64,000 bases of DNA from Pycnopodia helianthoides (GCA_032158295.1 CM063260.1:5527501-5591500); one strand, 5' to 3'. Positions 27,101 to 41,589 are shown, counted from the first letter of the stretch. The notes: generated by a model not told the origin, from the letters alone. Translations and numbers: made by a program.

Positions 27101-28197
27101 CTTGTTAAAGAAATTATATGAGATAAAAAAACACAAATGATTAACTGCTAATTAGATTCAAAGATATATCCTTTAATCATATGCTGATTGCATGATGACT
27201 GACTTGACTGTTAATTATTTTCATAGATCCTTTAATCATGCTGATTGCATGACTGATATAACTTTGCATTTTACATCTAGAATTTTTCCATGGCTCCAGC
27301 AACCTGCATGTTTTTTCATTTGAATATTTTATTTGTGAAACATTGCTGGAAAACGTGTTACTGTACATTGTATATTATATTTATAATTGATTTATTGACC
27401 TTATATTTCTAATTGAAAGAGTTACCTTGCAAACTAATCAAATATTAATATTGCCAATGGCAAGGGTGAAGGTTTAACTCAGTGAGCAATGTGAACGTCA
27501 TGGCGATGATTCAGTTATTGTGTGCCGTTATATTTATGAATACAACCCCCTTCCCTCCCCCAATATTCCACAACTCCAGTCCTACTCTACTGTCTACTAA
27601 GATGTTACACCAAACCTCCATGACCAAACGAAGGCAGCACTAAATTGTTTTAATGCACTCACCATAATCAAGTAATGGGTTAGTGAACATTTATAAAAAA
27701 TATCAGCCAAAAAAGGGTAAGCCCTCATTCAAAGGTCATCGCAGTTTGCAGTCCCCGATACTGGGGACATAACCAATGCCAGAACGGAGTTTCCCAAGAC
27801 TCGGCCATTTTCAATGTTTATGATTTTTGAGACGCCACAAAAAAATGTTTCATCACACAACAAAAAACCACATATTATCATTTGTTATATAGCAATAAAA
27901 CATTAAAACCACTCCCAGAGATCAATTGACACTCGTTTCCCTGCGTCGGTAAGTGAAGGGTGTTGTTATTGTGAGATCCTGTCAAAATTCCGACAGTCGC
28001 GTAGAACTAGTGTAGTGACACACCATTGACAATTGTCATTCCTTATGCAGACAACATCCTCAACATCTCGGTGATGGACACACCGCCATCATGGTCACTT
28101 GACAAGAAATCTTATTCTTACCTTGACAAATAACCCCGCTCACGGCAAGCAGAGTGACCAAAAGGGCCCCACATGCCCACCTTCTCCTTAGTAACAT
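2917..28197 (-). CDS. CLSTN: Calsyntenin (alcadein), 5' part of gene: three coding exons
   Basis: Calsyntenins are type I membrane proteins of the secretory pathway and postsynaptic membrane. They carry two N-terminal cadherin repeats, then an LNS/laminin-G-like region, one membrane span and a kinesin-light-chain-binding tail. The window holds the signal peptide, all of cadherin repeat 1 and most of repeat 2. Diagnostic residues after the signal peptide are KPYFDEKIYHGEV, then LDCQKSQSGWRFNIQAMDNG, then HIIVNDSNDSPPHF, VEAKDNDCSAAFSTICQYEI and DVPFSIDFDG. These follow calsyntenin, including its characteristic cysteines, and not classical cadherins. The junctions are in phase: 25 codons plus one base, then 313 bases, then 209 bases. 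The remaining exons lie left of position 1. Intron 1 is about 22 kb and intron 2 about 2.6 kb. Confidence 0.93.
4714..4872. repeat. CAGGCCT-ended short inverted-repeat element
   Basis: It begins GCAGGCCTCGACTTA and ends AGTTCAAGGCCTG, so the ends form an imperfect inverted repeat. Inside are the family's GGGCACC, GTGGTGCCC and GTGCCCCTTC tracts. Related copies lie at 16917-17083, 17212-17358, 26149-26325, 42036-42177 and 53302-53461. No coding capacity. Confidence 0.6.
5154..5694. mobile_element. CAGGGCT-ended MITE inserted beside a splice donor
   Basis: Left end CAGGGCTCAAATG and right end TTTAATAAAGCCCTG, inverted relative to each other. The body shares 'GAGTTTACTGG', 'CACTGGC' and 'CCACACAGTTTAGT' tracts with 48520-48914, which has cleaner CAGGGCTCG termini. 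The copy is swollen by a 49-base tandem duplication (5578-5675). Its right end is ten bases from the calsyntenin exon 2 donor. Confidence 0.6.
5578..5675. repeat. Two-copy 49-base tandem duplication
   Basis: Two adjacent units starting GAGTTTACTGGCC at 5578 and 5627. They differ by one visible base (TCGACGG versus ACGACGG). They lie inside the CAGGGCT-ended element, so the duplication is younger than that insertion. Confidence 0.9.
5705..6017 (-). CDS. CLSTN: Calsyntenin coding exon 2 (cadherin repeat 1)
   Basis: 313 bases with acceptor TTTTCAG and donor GTCAGT. It encodes the mature N-terminus and cadherin repeat 1. Visible motifs are KPYFDEKIYHGEV, an N-glycosylation sequon (NKT), HPQLIARDEDHG, TGEAILKAATLDALDCQ and RFNIQAMDNG. 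It opens by finishing the Glu codon begun in exon 1 and closes with the first two bases of an Arg codon, matching its neighbours' phases. Confidence 0.95.
6100..6300. repeat. Unnamed dispersed repeat Q, copy 1
   Basis: Contains TAAGATTGGAATGCCTGACA, then GTCCCTCTGAATCCGTC and GGGTAAGGGTTAAA. The same ordered blocks occur at 9105-9260 and 18028-18200 with substantial divergence. No terminal repeat was recognised. Confidence 0.5.
9105..9260. repeat. Unnamed dispersed repeat Q, copy 2
   Basis: Contains CCTCTTCTCCTGTGTCAC and TAAGATTGGAATACCTGACC, then a T8G10 tract and CTTTCTGAATTCACCC, in the same order as copies 1 and 3. Confidence 0.5.
11881..12021. mobile_element. GGGCTC-ended MITE (family D), intact copy
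   Basis: Begins GGGCTCAATTTCACAAAGC and ends GCTCTTTGTAAAATCAAGCC, an imperfect inverted repeat of about 20 bases around a 140-base element. Internal motif TTGCTTAGCAATTAAGATTG. A second copy at 49715-50254 shares the whole order but is split by another insertion. Confidence 0.75.
12895..13407 (-). mobile_element. 5'-truncated, degenerate LINE 3' end
   Basis: The minus-strand open frame ends with WNQLPPEICQSDSMMKFKKL and LKTELFRAH. This is the usual C-terminal motif of LINE reverse-transcriptase polyproteins: aromatic-Trp-Asn-x-Leu-Pro-Pro, followed by an FK-x-LKT-x-LF helix. Downstream on the same strand come AGTGCCTTGATCTAGTGT, a GCACTTTATAAG-type block and a TATTATTA-rich tail, typical of CR1/L2-like LINE 3' ends. 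Upstream, the frame soon loses similarity, so this is a dead 5'-truncated copy. The clade assignment is inference. Confidence 0.65.
13681..14007. mobile_element. TTAA-flanked MITE
   Basis: TTAA at both edges. Left end TTAAAGGTATTGTATAC and right end GTGTACAGGGCCTTTAA form an imperfect inverted repeat. The body includes GAGCTCAATTGGTCATCGAG, shared with elements at 50950-51334 and 55816-56213. The right end recurs as a truncated copy just before 55818. Confidence 0.75.
14615..14636. repeat. (AAAC)n microsatellite
   Basis: A run of AAAC/AACA units with no surrounding feature. Confidence 0.9.
15244..15311. repeat. CAGGCCTG-ended element, 5' fragment
   Basis: Starts CAGGCCTGATACTTTGTTCT and continues through GGGTAGGGCACC to CTCTATGAGGG, the left half of family E. 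No right terminus was seen. Confidence 0.5.
16540..16905. mobile_element. CAGGGCTCG-family element, diverged
   Basis: Shares ordered blocks with 48520-48914 and 5154-5694: 'GACCAGAATTG', the lysine-rich A tract, 'CATAGTTTAACATTTG', 'GTCCAGTCAGAAGTTTACTGG', 'AATGCTAAATTCACTGGCC'. A further tail fragment of this family ends CCGAGCCCTGTG near 17453, so two CAGGCCTG elements (16917-17083, 17212-17358) may have landed inside it. Confidence 0.5.
16917..17083. mobile_element. CAGGCCTG-ended MITE with 13-base perfect TIRs
   Basis: Begins CAGGCCTGGAATT and ends AATTCCAGGCCTG, a perfect 13-base inverted repeat. Internal duplicated GGAGGCCAC, then CTCTGTTGCCC and CCTTGCCCTCTCAAAG. A close relative with the same right half is at 53302-53461. 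Confidence 0.8.
17212..17358. mobile_element. CAGGCCTG-ended MITE
   Basis: 147 bases. It begins CAGGCCTGTATGCTTCGTT and ends CGTGAAGTATCAGGCCTG, so the ends are imperfect inverted repeats. Internal GGGCACC, TTTCAAGAGCACCAAGGC and GAGGCAATCGCCTCCATTGC. Copies at 26149-26325 and 42036-42177 match along the full length. Confidence 0.8.
18028..18200. repeat. Unnamed dispersed repeat Q, copy 3
   Basis: Contains ACCCTCTTCTCCTATGTCAC, AAAATTGGTATGCG, CCAGTCCTTTTGAATCCTTC and two direct copies of AATTGTAAGGGTTAA, in the order seen in copies 1 and 2. Confidence 0.5.
18529..18926. mobile_element. TTAA-flanked MITE (GGCAAAGTATAC family)
   Basis: Left end TTAAAGGCAAAGTATAC. The right end reads ACCAAAGGTATACCCTCCCTTAA, a degraded match of the left end in inverted orientation. 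Its left half, reversed, matches 49823-50223 and 62225-62510 (ATGTCCACACAAGAAGAATA, TTGGAATACACAATCT, GAAACGTTTCTC-like block). Confidence 0.75.
19250..19641. mobile_element. TTAA-flanked MITE (AGGATTGGTAGAGC family)
   Basis: Left TTAAAGGTATTACACAGGATTG, right CAATCCTGTACAACACCTTTAA. The inverted ends are imperfect but clear. Two further copies with the same body (AAATCAGCTGTTG, ATGGTTCTAGTATGAACTT) are at 45240-45525 and 46582-46925. Confidence 0.85.
19805..19850. repeat. ACATGTAC-rich palindromic cluster
   Basis: Short overlapping palindromes built from TACATGTA and GTACAC units (CAGTACATGTACATGTGTGT and neighbours). The same 6-8 base palindromes are scattered across the window. Confidence 0.7.
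20179..20675. mobile_element. About 500-base TIR element with GGCCGAGTAAAAAAA ends
   Basis: Left GGCCGAGTAAAAAAACAAAC continuing ATGTTTAGC. The right end is the reverse complement with one or two differences, reading CTAAACATGTTTC, then TTTTTTTACTCGGCC. The interior is A/T-run rich with two purine/pyrimidine blocks (CCTCCTTTTT) and has no coding capacity. It is a non-autonomous DNA transposon, family not assigned. Confidence 0.8.
20935..21000. repeat. AAAT/AAAC low-complexity tract
   Basis: Run of TAAATAAATAAATAA-type units grading into AACTAAATAAAG. Confidence 0.85.
21111..21442. mobile_element. TTAA-flanked MITE with 23-base perfect TIRs
   Basis: Left end TTAAAGGAACATTACAGAAT followed by TGG. 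The right end is the exact reverse complement. The target site is TTAA. The element matches 63398-63791 in opposite orientation at high identity but lacks an internal block of about 60 bases found there. Confidence 0.92.
21706..21775. repeat. About 21-base tandem repeat, three copies
   Basis: Repeated CAAATTTTCTGAAATTTCAT units, the last diverging to CAAATTTTATGAAGCTTCAT. Confidence 0.9.
21976..22295. mobile_element. TTAA-flanked MITE, diverged
   Basis: TTAA edges (TTAAAGGGTGTGCACAACAA at left, CCACTGTGGTTTAA at right). The body has GAGAAATGAGTAAAACAATT and TTTTCTCACACTCCAATGAC. The same blocks occur at 40857-41116 and near 59905-60094. Confidence 0.55.
22470..22600 (-). repeat. tRNA-derived SINE (family A), copy 1
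   Basis: Read on the minus strand, 22560-22494 gives AGGGTTGAGCTCAGTTGGTA as a tRNA 5' half with A box, then GGTTCAAGTCCCGCTCT as the B box and acceptor-side end. The anticodon stem is degenerate, and A/T-rich flanks shared with other copies (TTTACCCAGTCAGTTTCCC on the plus strand) continue beyond the tRNA part. It is therefore a SINE, not a working tRNA gene. Confidence 0.8.
23255..23312. repeat. SINE family A flank fragment
   Basis: Contains TTTGTCTTTGTTCAACCCCA followed by AATTTACCCAGTCAGTTTCCC. These are the two flanks of the family A element joined without the tRNA part between them. Confidence 0.6.
24060..24180. repeat. 61-base tandem duplication
   Basis: Two adjacent units starting CTGAAAAGAGTGGCATGC at 24060 and 24121, differing at only a few bases. 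No open frame is maintained through both. Confidence 0.93.
25377..25565. mobile_element. GGGCCCAATT-ended MITE (family C)
   Basis: Begins GGGCCCAATTGCACAGAGC, ends GCTTAAGCAGCTCTATTA. The body has GGCAGAATACCAGTCGGATA and GGCTGGTAACCTTGTTCTGG, shared with copies at 42394-42590 and 54940-55134. The right terminal bases are eroded. Confidence 0.75.
26149..26325. mobile_element. CAGGCCTG-ended MITE
   Basis: Begins CAGGTCTGACGCTTCGTTTT, ends CATGACTAAAGGCCTG. Internal CCTCTATGAGGAAATTGC and TTTCAAGGGGCACCAAG as in 17212-17358. It abuts a fragment of repeat family L (ACTGTCTGACCACTCAATAT) at 26104. Confidence 0.75.
27167..27262. repeat. Direct repeat, two units about 59 bases apart
   Basis: ATCCTTTAATCAT...GCTGATTGCATG occurs twice, beginning near 27168 and 27227. 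The spacing sequence is not itself repeated beyond these cores. Confidence 0.8.
28122..28197 (-). CDS. CLSTN: Calsyntenin coding exon 1 (signal peptide)
   Basis: ATG at 28197-28195 followed by 24 more codons plus one base, ending at a GTAAGA donor. The peptide is a classical signal sequence. Three arginines follow MLL, then comes a hydrophobic core (ALLVTLLAVSGVI) and Cys-Gln before the mature Glu that is completed in exon 2. This position and phase, together with the calsyntenin cadherin exons on the same strand, make it exon 1 of that gene. Confidence 0.88.
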
Positions 28198-31100
28198 CTC
28201 AGTATTTTTCCTCCACTTGTTTGACGGTATTGTTCACGCGAATTATTCACCAAGTAATTAAAAATCCGAACAGGTAAATTCCTTCGTTCTACAAAAATGG
28301 CCGTACAGCATATAATCGTTGTCGAGCAAGCATCGCTATCGTTCGGTTCAGTTCAGGAAAGTCTTTCCCAAAATAGCACAAATCCAAAGGTGACGTTATG
28401 GACGAGTTCATTTATTCTTGTAGGTGTGTAGTCAATGGGAGGGGAAATAGATTTGCGTTTTATTCCGTACTTTAATAATCATGCATATATTTCTAGCAAA
28501 TATAAATACATTAAAGACATTTGTTGTACATTTATCCATAATTTGAGATATTTAAATGTTTAAATACATACGATTGTTTATTGTGTTAGTATACACTATT
28601 ACCCTTCAACGTTTTGCTACATTTCTTACCCCCTTTTCCATTTTACTTGGACAGTTGACCTTTGTTATTGATTGGTTTTTCCGTATTGTCATTTCCTTTA
28701 TTATTTAGTGGAAACTTGACGTGGGCTCAGTTTTGCCCCTTTATATTCAAATCTGTTTCGATACAAAAACAAAACCATCACAGCCTAGCAACCCTTTCCC
28801 CTAAATAAAGGAAGTCGGTAATTTCTTTTCTGGTCTGAAAGTGATAACCAATTTATACGCTTTGACAATTCTACATTACGGGGAGTAATGTCAAAAGACG
28901 GAACAGCCAAAATGGTGGACGTATACAAGCACACCTGACTGCCATGGTTGTCACGGCGCTTTCTCACTGTAAAGATTTTTTTCATATTAAAATGAAATTG
29001 TTTTCAGTCCCTGTCACGATTCACTGATGCAGTTTCGATATCTCATATCCTTTTCGTTCATTGTTCGTACATTATTCGACAAATACATGGCAAATTTCAC
29101 TTGTATGACGTCTCCAACTCTTCCTTCCTCCACGCTAAAGTAAAACTAGATCCCTGTTTTAATTTCCGGAACAATGAATATGCATGAAATTTAAACCTGC
29201 GGAAATACCACCCTTGCTCTCTGTGGAAATACTGTTGCCTTGGTTTCTAAGTCAACAATGTGTTCACTTTGTTTTATCAACAAGAGCTTTATGAACCATT
29301 TTGCATTAATATGTTATCAGCTTAACTTGTATGCAAATTTGTGTTTAGAGAAAATATCGATAATGCTTTTTTCACTGGTTTTTATAAATATATGTATATA
29401 TATTTTTTTGTATGTGCTAATTTCCGGTACGGTTACACGTGCAGTGATTTAAACTTACTTGCCCCTTCAATCATCCTCTATTGTGACGATTTCCGAGGCC
29501 GACTTGATGATGAACTATTCAACCTTGAACCGCGCAATAAGCGCTACCGAGGCACCCTGAATCCAACCATTGATCCAACCAAGCGTATGACCGCTACACA
29601 ACGGGTTGTCAAGTGAATATATTCGGAATATTTTAATTGATGTAATTTTACATACGAGTAATACTCTTCGTCAAAAAATTCCCCCATCGATATTTGGGAC
29701 GATTTTTTTTAATGAATGTTTGAATGCGCCAATTATCTTCATGACAGAAACAAGAATTATATAAAATGGTTGCCGTGGCATGTTTGTTTTTATTATTACA
29801 TGCAATGCATTGTCGATCTGGTTCCTATTATTACTGCAACTTCTTTAACTCCAAGGTACAATTAATTGTATGAATGTCATTTTATTCATTTTTCGACAAA
29901 ATGTTAACATTATCTTCAATGAAGATCTTTATAGGTTGCTTTTTCCATAATGTGAAAATTAACTTTTTAAACAGTGATACCATTCGCAAAATAACAATAT
30001 CTATTTGATGAAATTTTCACAGTTTATATTTAGGAAATTGTCCTCTAACATCCGTTATTTTGAATAAAGACCCCCTTTTAATGACTAGTATGATGTCTAT
30101 TTAACTCATTAGTAATGGTTAGTCTATTTTTATTAGTAATGGTTATAACTGTCTACGTGGAGGAAGAATTAAAAGACGCAAGTTTCATTCAACACCATCG
30201 GTTGAGCTGCGGCCCTTTTGCTTCATATAAAAGGTACAACAGAACGTGTTTACGTTTTCCCGGTGGTTTAAATTGCTCGGGATATTTAAACAAACCAATC
30301 ATGAACAAGAACTGACATCTCAAAACAATCACGTCGTCTTTGGCTGCAACCGACGGCTGATGAAGAATAAAAAGGCCTGCAACCCGTGTCTGACAAACGG
30401 CCAGCATATCTTCCCAACAAAAATGAAAATTGCCATGGACAACATATTGGACATTTAATTGAAGTTACTTTTACGTTAAACAGAATCAAAGAATTTGGAG
30501 TAAATTAGTTTCGAGAAAGTATATATCCCAGGGGTCCCTTTTTGCACACAACTGATTTGACTCCTTCATGATTAAAAAAAGACGCTTGATTTGCCGCGAC
30601 GATGACGCACTATAGAAAGGTCGGGGTAATGTCGACAGAGGGCGCTATCAGGGTTAGTCTAGTTCATCCCAAAACGAAACTTCGGATTGGCTTAAACTTT
30701 TTGGAAAGGACATGTAGCTATATAATTTTGCCAACCAAAGTTGGAAAGCTACGGAGAGCCGTAACTGCAAAGCAAAAACAGATGACCACCGTTTGTACCA
30801 ATGTTACACAAACATTCAAAAATACTGTTGAGTTTGTTTGAAACAAAGCAACCAATCACGGGATGTACTTTTTTGTTAATTGAAAGTTTGCAGAAGTGTC
30901 ACAGCATCTGTCAACACGATTGAATGTTTTGCTAAAGTTTGGCCGCCCATGCCAACCAGCACGGTTTGTTAAGTGACAATGGAAAGGTATTTAGGAAAAG
31001 TTTTGGGCCGCGGTAAAGTTTGATCCCACACCCGCTGCTGCTATGGAAGGAAGGGGATGGTAGACAGAAAAAACAAACAGAGTGGATCCCATTTCCTTTC

Positions 31101-33585
31101 AAATTATAAGCCAGCATTTGCAACAGTTAAAAAAAGCTTTTGCTGTTTTCATATAATTTCAAAGGGTCAGAAGAAACAGAAAATATTGACCAATTAATGA
31201 ATGGACACAGTACTGCCAAAAAGAGTGTAGGTTTGATTCTTCTTTAACAATATGAAATACTACAGGTACAAGTATAATGTCAAGTGGGGGCTTTTGTAAG
31301 AAAACAAAACTTGCCACCGATAAATCGTACCATGAAACACCATTAATGTTTTGGCTCAGTATAGTATCACTTGCATATTCTTCAGAATACACCTTTTAAA
31401 AGTAATGTTGTCATTATTTTTTCCCCTTCATTTTACACATACTTATTTTTCAATTGAATTCATCATAATACATAAATTTTCACAATTCCTCTTTGGAATG
31501 TACAGACCTGTTTGTTTTTGATGTCCGATGATGTCATGTTCCAAATTTCGCTCTGAAAGAGTATCAACTAAAATGACATTTTACATCATTTTAACGTGAG
31601 GCTAGAGACTGAAATTTTTCCCATTTTATGAGGACTAATGAGGAATCTATAAATTGGAAAATAAGTGCATTGCAAAACTTAATTTGATTTTGGAGACCCT
31701 CTTTAACATGTATTTTTACTCTCAGAATATCAGGCCATGGGCAGGTAGTACGTCAGTACAAGAGGTCTTTATAAGAACATATCCAGAACACGGCCAACAA
31801 TATTGAAAACAAAGACATTCCCATTTCTAAATAGAAAACCTTTCCTAACGCCAGCAGTCACAAGTAATTTTATAAACAACCTCTCAATATACACATTCAA
31901 GATTTAAAAAGATTTACAAGTTAATTTTTGTTAATTACAAGTTAATTTTTCTAGAAAAACCTCATCTTTTATCAATCCACTTTGCCACAATGATGATTTC
32001 AATCCGATACACACAACAGCATTTCTGAATGCTTAATTAATTGACTAATTAGGAAATTATGCAAATAAAGACTTGCAAAAAAGAGATTTTAAATCCTTTC
32101 TATTTTTGTACTAGAAATTAATTTTTGTTTCATTTTTGAATGAGACATGAAAACAAGTGCAATCAATAACCCAAAGAAATGGAACAAGGAGAATGCTGGC
32201 CTCAATTGTTGTCATCTGTCTGCAAGGCACACCCAGGGCACACCCTCTATGTCGTCAGCCATGGACATAAAGCATCAACACCATGTGACTTGCCTGAAGG
32301 GATATATTTACCAGATCACCAATGGCTAAAATTTCCCAGGCAACTAAAATGGCAGCATGGACTGCCTCAAAGTACATACATATGCACAGACTTACTCCAA
32401 ACACATCACTCTCTATTTCTACAATACAAAACAAAAAAAAGCACCTGTAACAAATGTAAAACAAACACCCAATTCTACAAAAAGTAATCAATGTCAGTAC
32501 TGAAAATTAATTTTTACAAATTGAGCACAAGAAAACACTTTGAAAAAAGGGTATCCCTTGCTCCAAAATTATTGCAAACACTCAAAAATAACACTTTAAA
32601 CACTTTCAACGTTGGGTTTTTAAGGAATTCTTTTAGTAATGCCATGAATGTCCCAAAGTCAAATGAAGAAGAACAAGAACTTTAATATATATGGTTGTTT
32701 TTAAGTAAAAGTGTTAAGACCATTAAAACAAAATTGTCCAAGTTAAGTTGATTGATAAGTTAGGGAACATCTCAAAAGTCGTGCATGCTCTAGGCGCAAA
32801 AATGTTTTCCACGTACACAAGCCCACAATCCACTGGACTGCTGGAGTGTTTCGCTAAACCGCATCATTGTGCTGAAGTACGCAAATCCAACACGAGTGAA
32901 TACGCACAAAAGTATTTTGAACGTTCCAATAGAACAGTCCATGAGCATGCACTGGAATGACTATCTGATCCAATTAGAACGTTCTTTAAGTTCCAACTTT
33001 TGAGACGCTCTGTTATCTAAGCTAATTATTGTTAATTTTCTGCGAGGAGATGAAGCTGCAATGGCTCCATCCAGGCAAGAGAGAGAATGAGATAAAGAGA
33101 AAAAAAAGACGTGAATGAAACAGAACCTTACTGTCGTCATCTTTGCATTAGGAAGGAAGATGACTCTTATTAATTTTGGGTTGAATAAAGACAAGTTTAC
33201 TATAGAGCGGGACTTGAACCTGCAACCTCCGTATAAGTAAGCCGGCGCTCTACCAACTGAGCTATCTAGCCCTGATGTTCCCTTGTGGTTTATTAAAAGA
33301 TTCAAGTTTTTATTTTTTTTGTTTCACAGTTTTCAAAAACTTGTCAGTAAGGCAGTGTTACATAGGAGAAAGATGGCCACTGAAGGTAGCAAGTTAAAGG
33401 GTATGGCAAACATCCCGGCCATAATGCAGTAGCCATTTTAGATTTTTCACAAGCAACTTCATAATGAGGCTCAGGTCGAAAACAGTCAGGTTGCCATAGT
33501 AAGTTGACAATAACCCAGGCAGATGTTGGGCATATTCTCCTTGGTACCAGACGATGGTGGTGGTAAAAGCTGGAGGACCACTTGA
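28198..33585. other. Intergenic DNA between calsyntenin 5' end and LZIC 3' end
   Basis: Calsyntenin 5' leader and promoter lie just right of 28197; no TATA box was convincing. One SINE (33178-33300) sits near LZIC's 3' end. An open frame at 29437-29616 is mildly CpG-rich but unrecognised. I saw no remnant of CTNNBIP1, which lies between CLSTN1 and LZIC in human. The rest shows nothing recognisable. Confidence 0.6.
33178..33300 (-). repeat. tRNA-derived SINE (family A), copy 2
   Basis: On the minus strand, 33273-33205 reads AGGGCTAGATAGCTCAGTTG, GTAGAGCGCC, then GGTTGCAGGTTCAAGTCCCG. A and B boxes are both well preserved. It lies about 310 bases past the LZIC stop codon and carries a TTTATT (AATAAA on the minus strand) at 33289-33294 that could serve as a poly(A) signal. 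Confidence 0.82.
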
Positions 33586-38972
<5,387 letters not shown>

Positions 38973-40529
38973 TCACCTACGCCTTATAGTTTTATGTAAA
39001 GAGACTAAATTCTTCACTTTTAAAGATCTGCAACAAAGTGACAAAGTCGCCACATTTTAACACGTTTATTTACATGCAGGTAAAAACAGAGTAAAGATAA
39101 CGTATATTTGGTTTGTGGTAACACCATGTGATTGTATCTACTTTGCTGTGTAGATTGTTCTAGTAAGAACTTGTTTGCTGATATTCTACAACAACGAGGT
39201 AGATTTTGGAATTCAGGGTGGTAGGAAGGTTTTGTATCTTAGTTTTGCAGAGAACTATCCTGCTTTGGCCTGGACTACTACCGGATCAAGGGGACTTCTC
39301 TTGATTAACTTCAATGCTGTGAGCAATTATTTGTCTGATACAATTGTTGCAATTCAAATCTATCTCACCATGCAATGCCTCAAGTTTGTGCTAATTGATA
39401 GGTAGTAATGGGTGAAAAAGTGGCAGTGTATTTGGTAACAGTGTATCCAGAAGGGTGCTCCACCTGCATCAGACCACCACTTACTAACTCATCATGACCA
39501 AAACACAATCTTACCTGGGTCAATGAGATACTAATTTTAATCATGAATATTTGACTGAGTGGGCTGATTTGAGCATCTATTCAAGAACACCTGCTATGTG
39601 TTTAGGTGTTGAACAAAGTAACTTCAACATCCATGATAAAGAAATAGTGGAACATAACCCTTGAATCTTGATCCTCCCAACTAGGAGTTTAGCACTACAT
39701 GGAGTGGATGGTGAACTTTCCAGCCTCCAAAAATAGTGGAACCATAGAATATATTTCAACTAACTACATCAATTGTTTCAATGTTGCAGCCACAAGCACA
39801 GAATGTCTACTAAGTTTGTTATCAATTATTATTATAGACAGTGAACAATTTATATTAATTAATCATTATATATTTGCCTAAATACTTTGACATCCTCCTT
39901 GACCATGATGAGTCATGACTCATGAGTGAATGTCACACTTGTCAGTGTCACCAGGTCACTGTATAGTGTCACTGTTCACAGTCAGAACTCCGAAGATTTG
40001 TCGTCTACAGTGTCAGTATGTCAATAGACTAGAGCAAAGTAGAAGTGTATCGTTGTCGATGTCACTGCCAGTATTATTTAAAACTGATTGTTCCTGTTCC
40101 TCGTTTTGGACAGTCAATAGGCATAGAATAGATGATTGATATAATGATAGAGCAAGGTCAAGGACCTGGACCACGGTCACAGAGGAAGAAAAACTATTTT
40201 CCCCATGGGAATCTTCCACAAGAAACTGCCTTCAGAGTCAGACGATCCCACACCACCAGACCACCACACACTAACGTCTGAAATGAGCTCCCAGTCCCAC
40301 CGTTCATAACGGGAAAAGGACACTGACAAGTGGCTGAACAGGCTTTGATGAGAACCCCCGTAGACGGAGATGTGGCATTTAACTCAACTCACCTGGCACA
40401 CACACAGTGGCACTGGGCAGCAGACTTCAGACTAGTTAAGACTCAGAAAGCAGAAAACAAAATACAAAGGCCGGGTACGCCCGTTTGGAAAAGGCGTCTA
40501 TCTACACGCTCCAGCAACAAAGACCTCAC

Positions 40530-40680
40530 CTTGATTCTACTCTAAAAGTTCACTGGCAGCCGCAGAAATTCCGTCGGAAATCGAATAAACTATTCACCCT
40601 CTTTCAATCATCATGCACAAAACATGAAATGTCAATCGCGCAGACGACTGGCAAAAGTGTTACTGTTAGGGCGCCCTCTT
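40530..40680 (-). other. Possible LZIC 5' leader exon
   Basis: On the minus strand a donor (AATCAAG|GTGAGGTC) ends at 40530. A matching acceptor (CACTTTGTTGCAG) is near 39033, upstream of the LZIC ATG. The stretch is low in repeats. The right boundary is a guess. It is supported only by the splice-site pair. Confidence 0.25.
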
Positions 40681-40856
40681 GAGATGAGACAGATCCATTA
40701 AACTTATTTTCTTCATAATTTTTTGATTGGAAACCCGAAAAAATAAAATAAATACATGTAATGTTTTCCCGGACTTTTCAGTTTAAAAATATAATGGGCG
40801 TGCGTTTTGATTATTATGCTATTCTTAAAAAACGTACTCCAGGCCAGCAGCTCTTG

Positions 40857-41116
40857 TTAAAGATGTCATGAGAAAACACCTTTAAAAAAAATGTTTGTCC
40901 TTAGAAATATCCTTAAAAGGTTTTGAAATTGAGGAATGAGTAAAACATAGCTTTGGTCTAACACCCAATATTTGAAAACTGTAAAAACATCACTTTCTTT
41001 TTACCACTATTTTCTTGTGACTCCAATGACCGATTGAGCTTAAACTTTCACAGGTTCATTAATTTAAGTGCGGTTTAATGGTCTTTGACAATACCACTAA
41101 TGTCCATGTACTTTAA
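40857..41116. mobile_element. TTAA-flanked MITE, diverged
   Basis: TTAA at 40857 and 41113. Body blocks GAGGAATGAGTAAAACA, TCTTGTGACTCCAATGACCG and CTTAAACTTTCACAGG are shared with 21976-22295 and with the SMG8 intron near 59905-60094. Confidence 0.6.
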
Positions 41117-41589
41117 GCACAATTACTTGGGGGATTATTTTGAATCAAAAACAGTTAAATGATCACATCACACATCAGTAAAATTTCCATGGTTTATTTT
41201 CCATTTATATCTTTACTACAGAGTACTGTTACTTGCAATAAATAATGCATTGTCTTCAATACCCAAGCAGTACTAAAAAATAATATTAACAGTCCATCAT
41301 ATAGCATTTATTTATAAAGTACTCTGAAGAAAAAAAAATGCTGAAGTTTATTTCATGAAACAATGACAACATTGGACAAATAAAATATGAATAGACCTTC
41401 CCTTGACTCATGAAAAAATATTTAATAACTGAATGAATGCGAATACATGTTTTATAATGTTGTGCAAAACCTCTCTTCAATAAGCAATGAATCTCTCAAT
41501 CACTAACAACAGTGGCTTCCCATTATCCTGTTGGTTAGAGTCGATACATCACAACCGTGCACATTCTACTTCTGAACTTTACTCAGCAG

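Larger units (their letters stand above)
6018..28121 (-). other. Calsyntenin intron 1 (about 22 kb), repeat-rich
   Basis: Separates the signal-peptide exon from the first cadherin exon. No exon of another gene was recognised on either strand. It contains at least four TTAA-flanked MITEs, one larger TIR element (20179-20675), a LINE 3' fragment (12895-13407), a tRNA-derived SINE (22470-22600), and members of the CAGGCCTG, CAGGGCTCG, GGGCCCAATT and GGGCTC element families. Between these the sequence is AT-rich with nothing recognisable. Confidence 0.85.
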
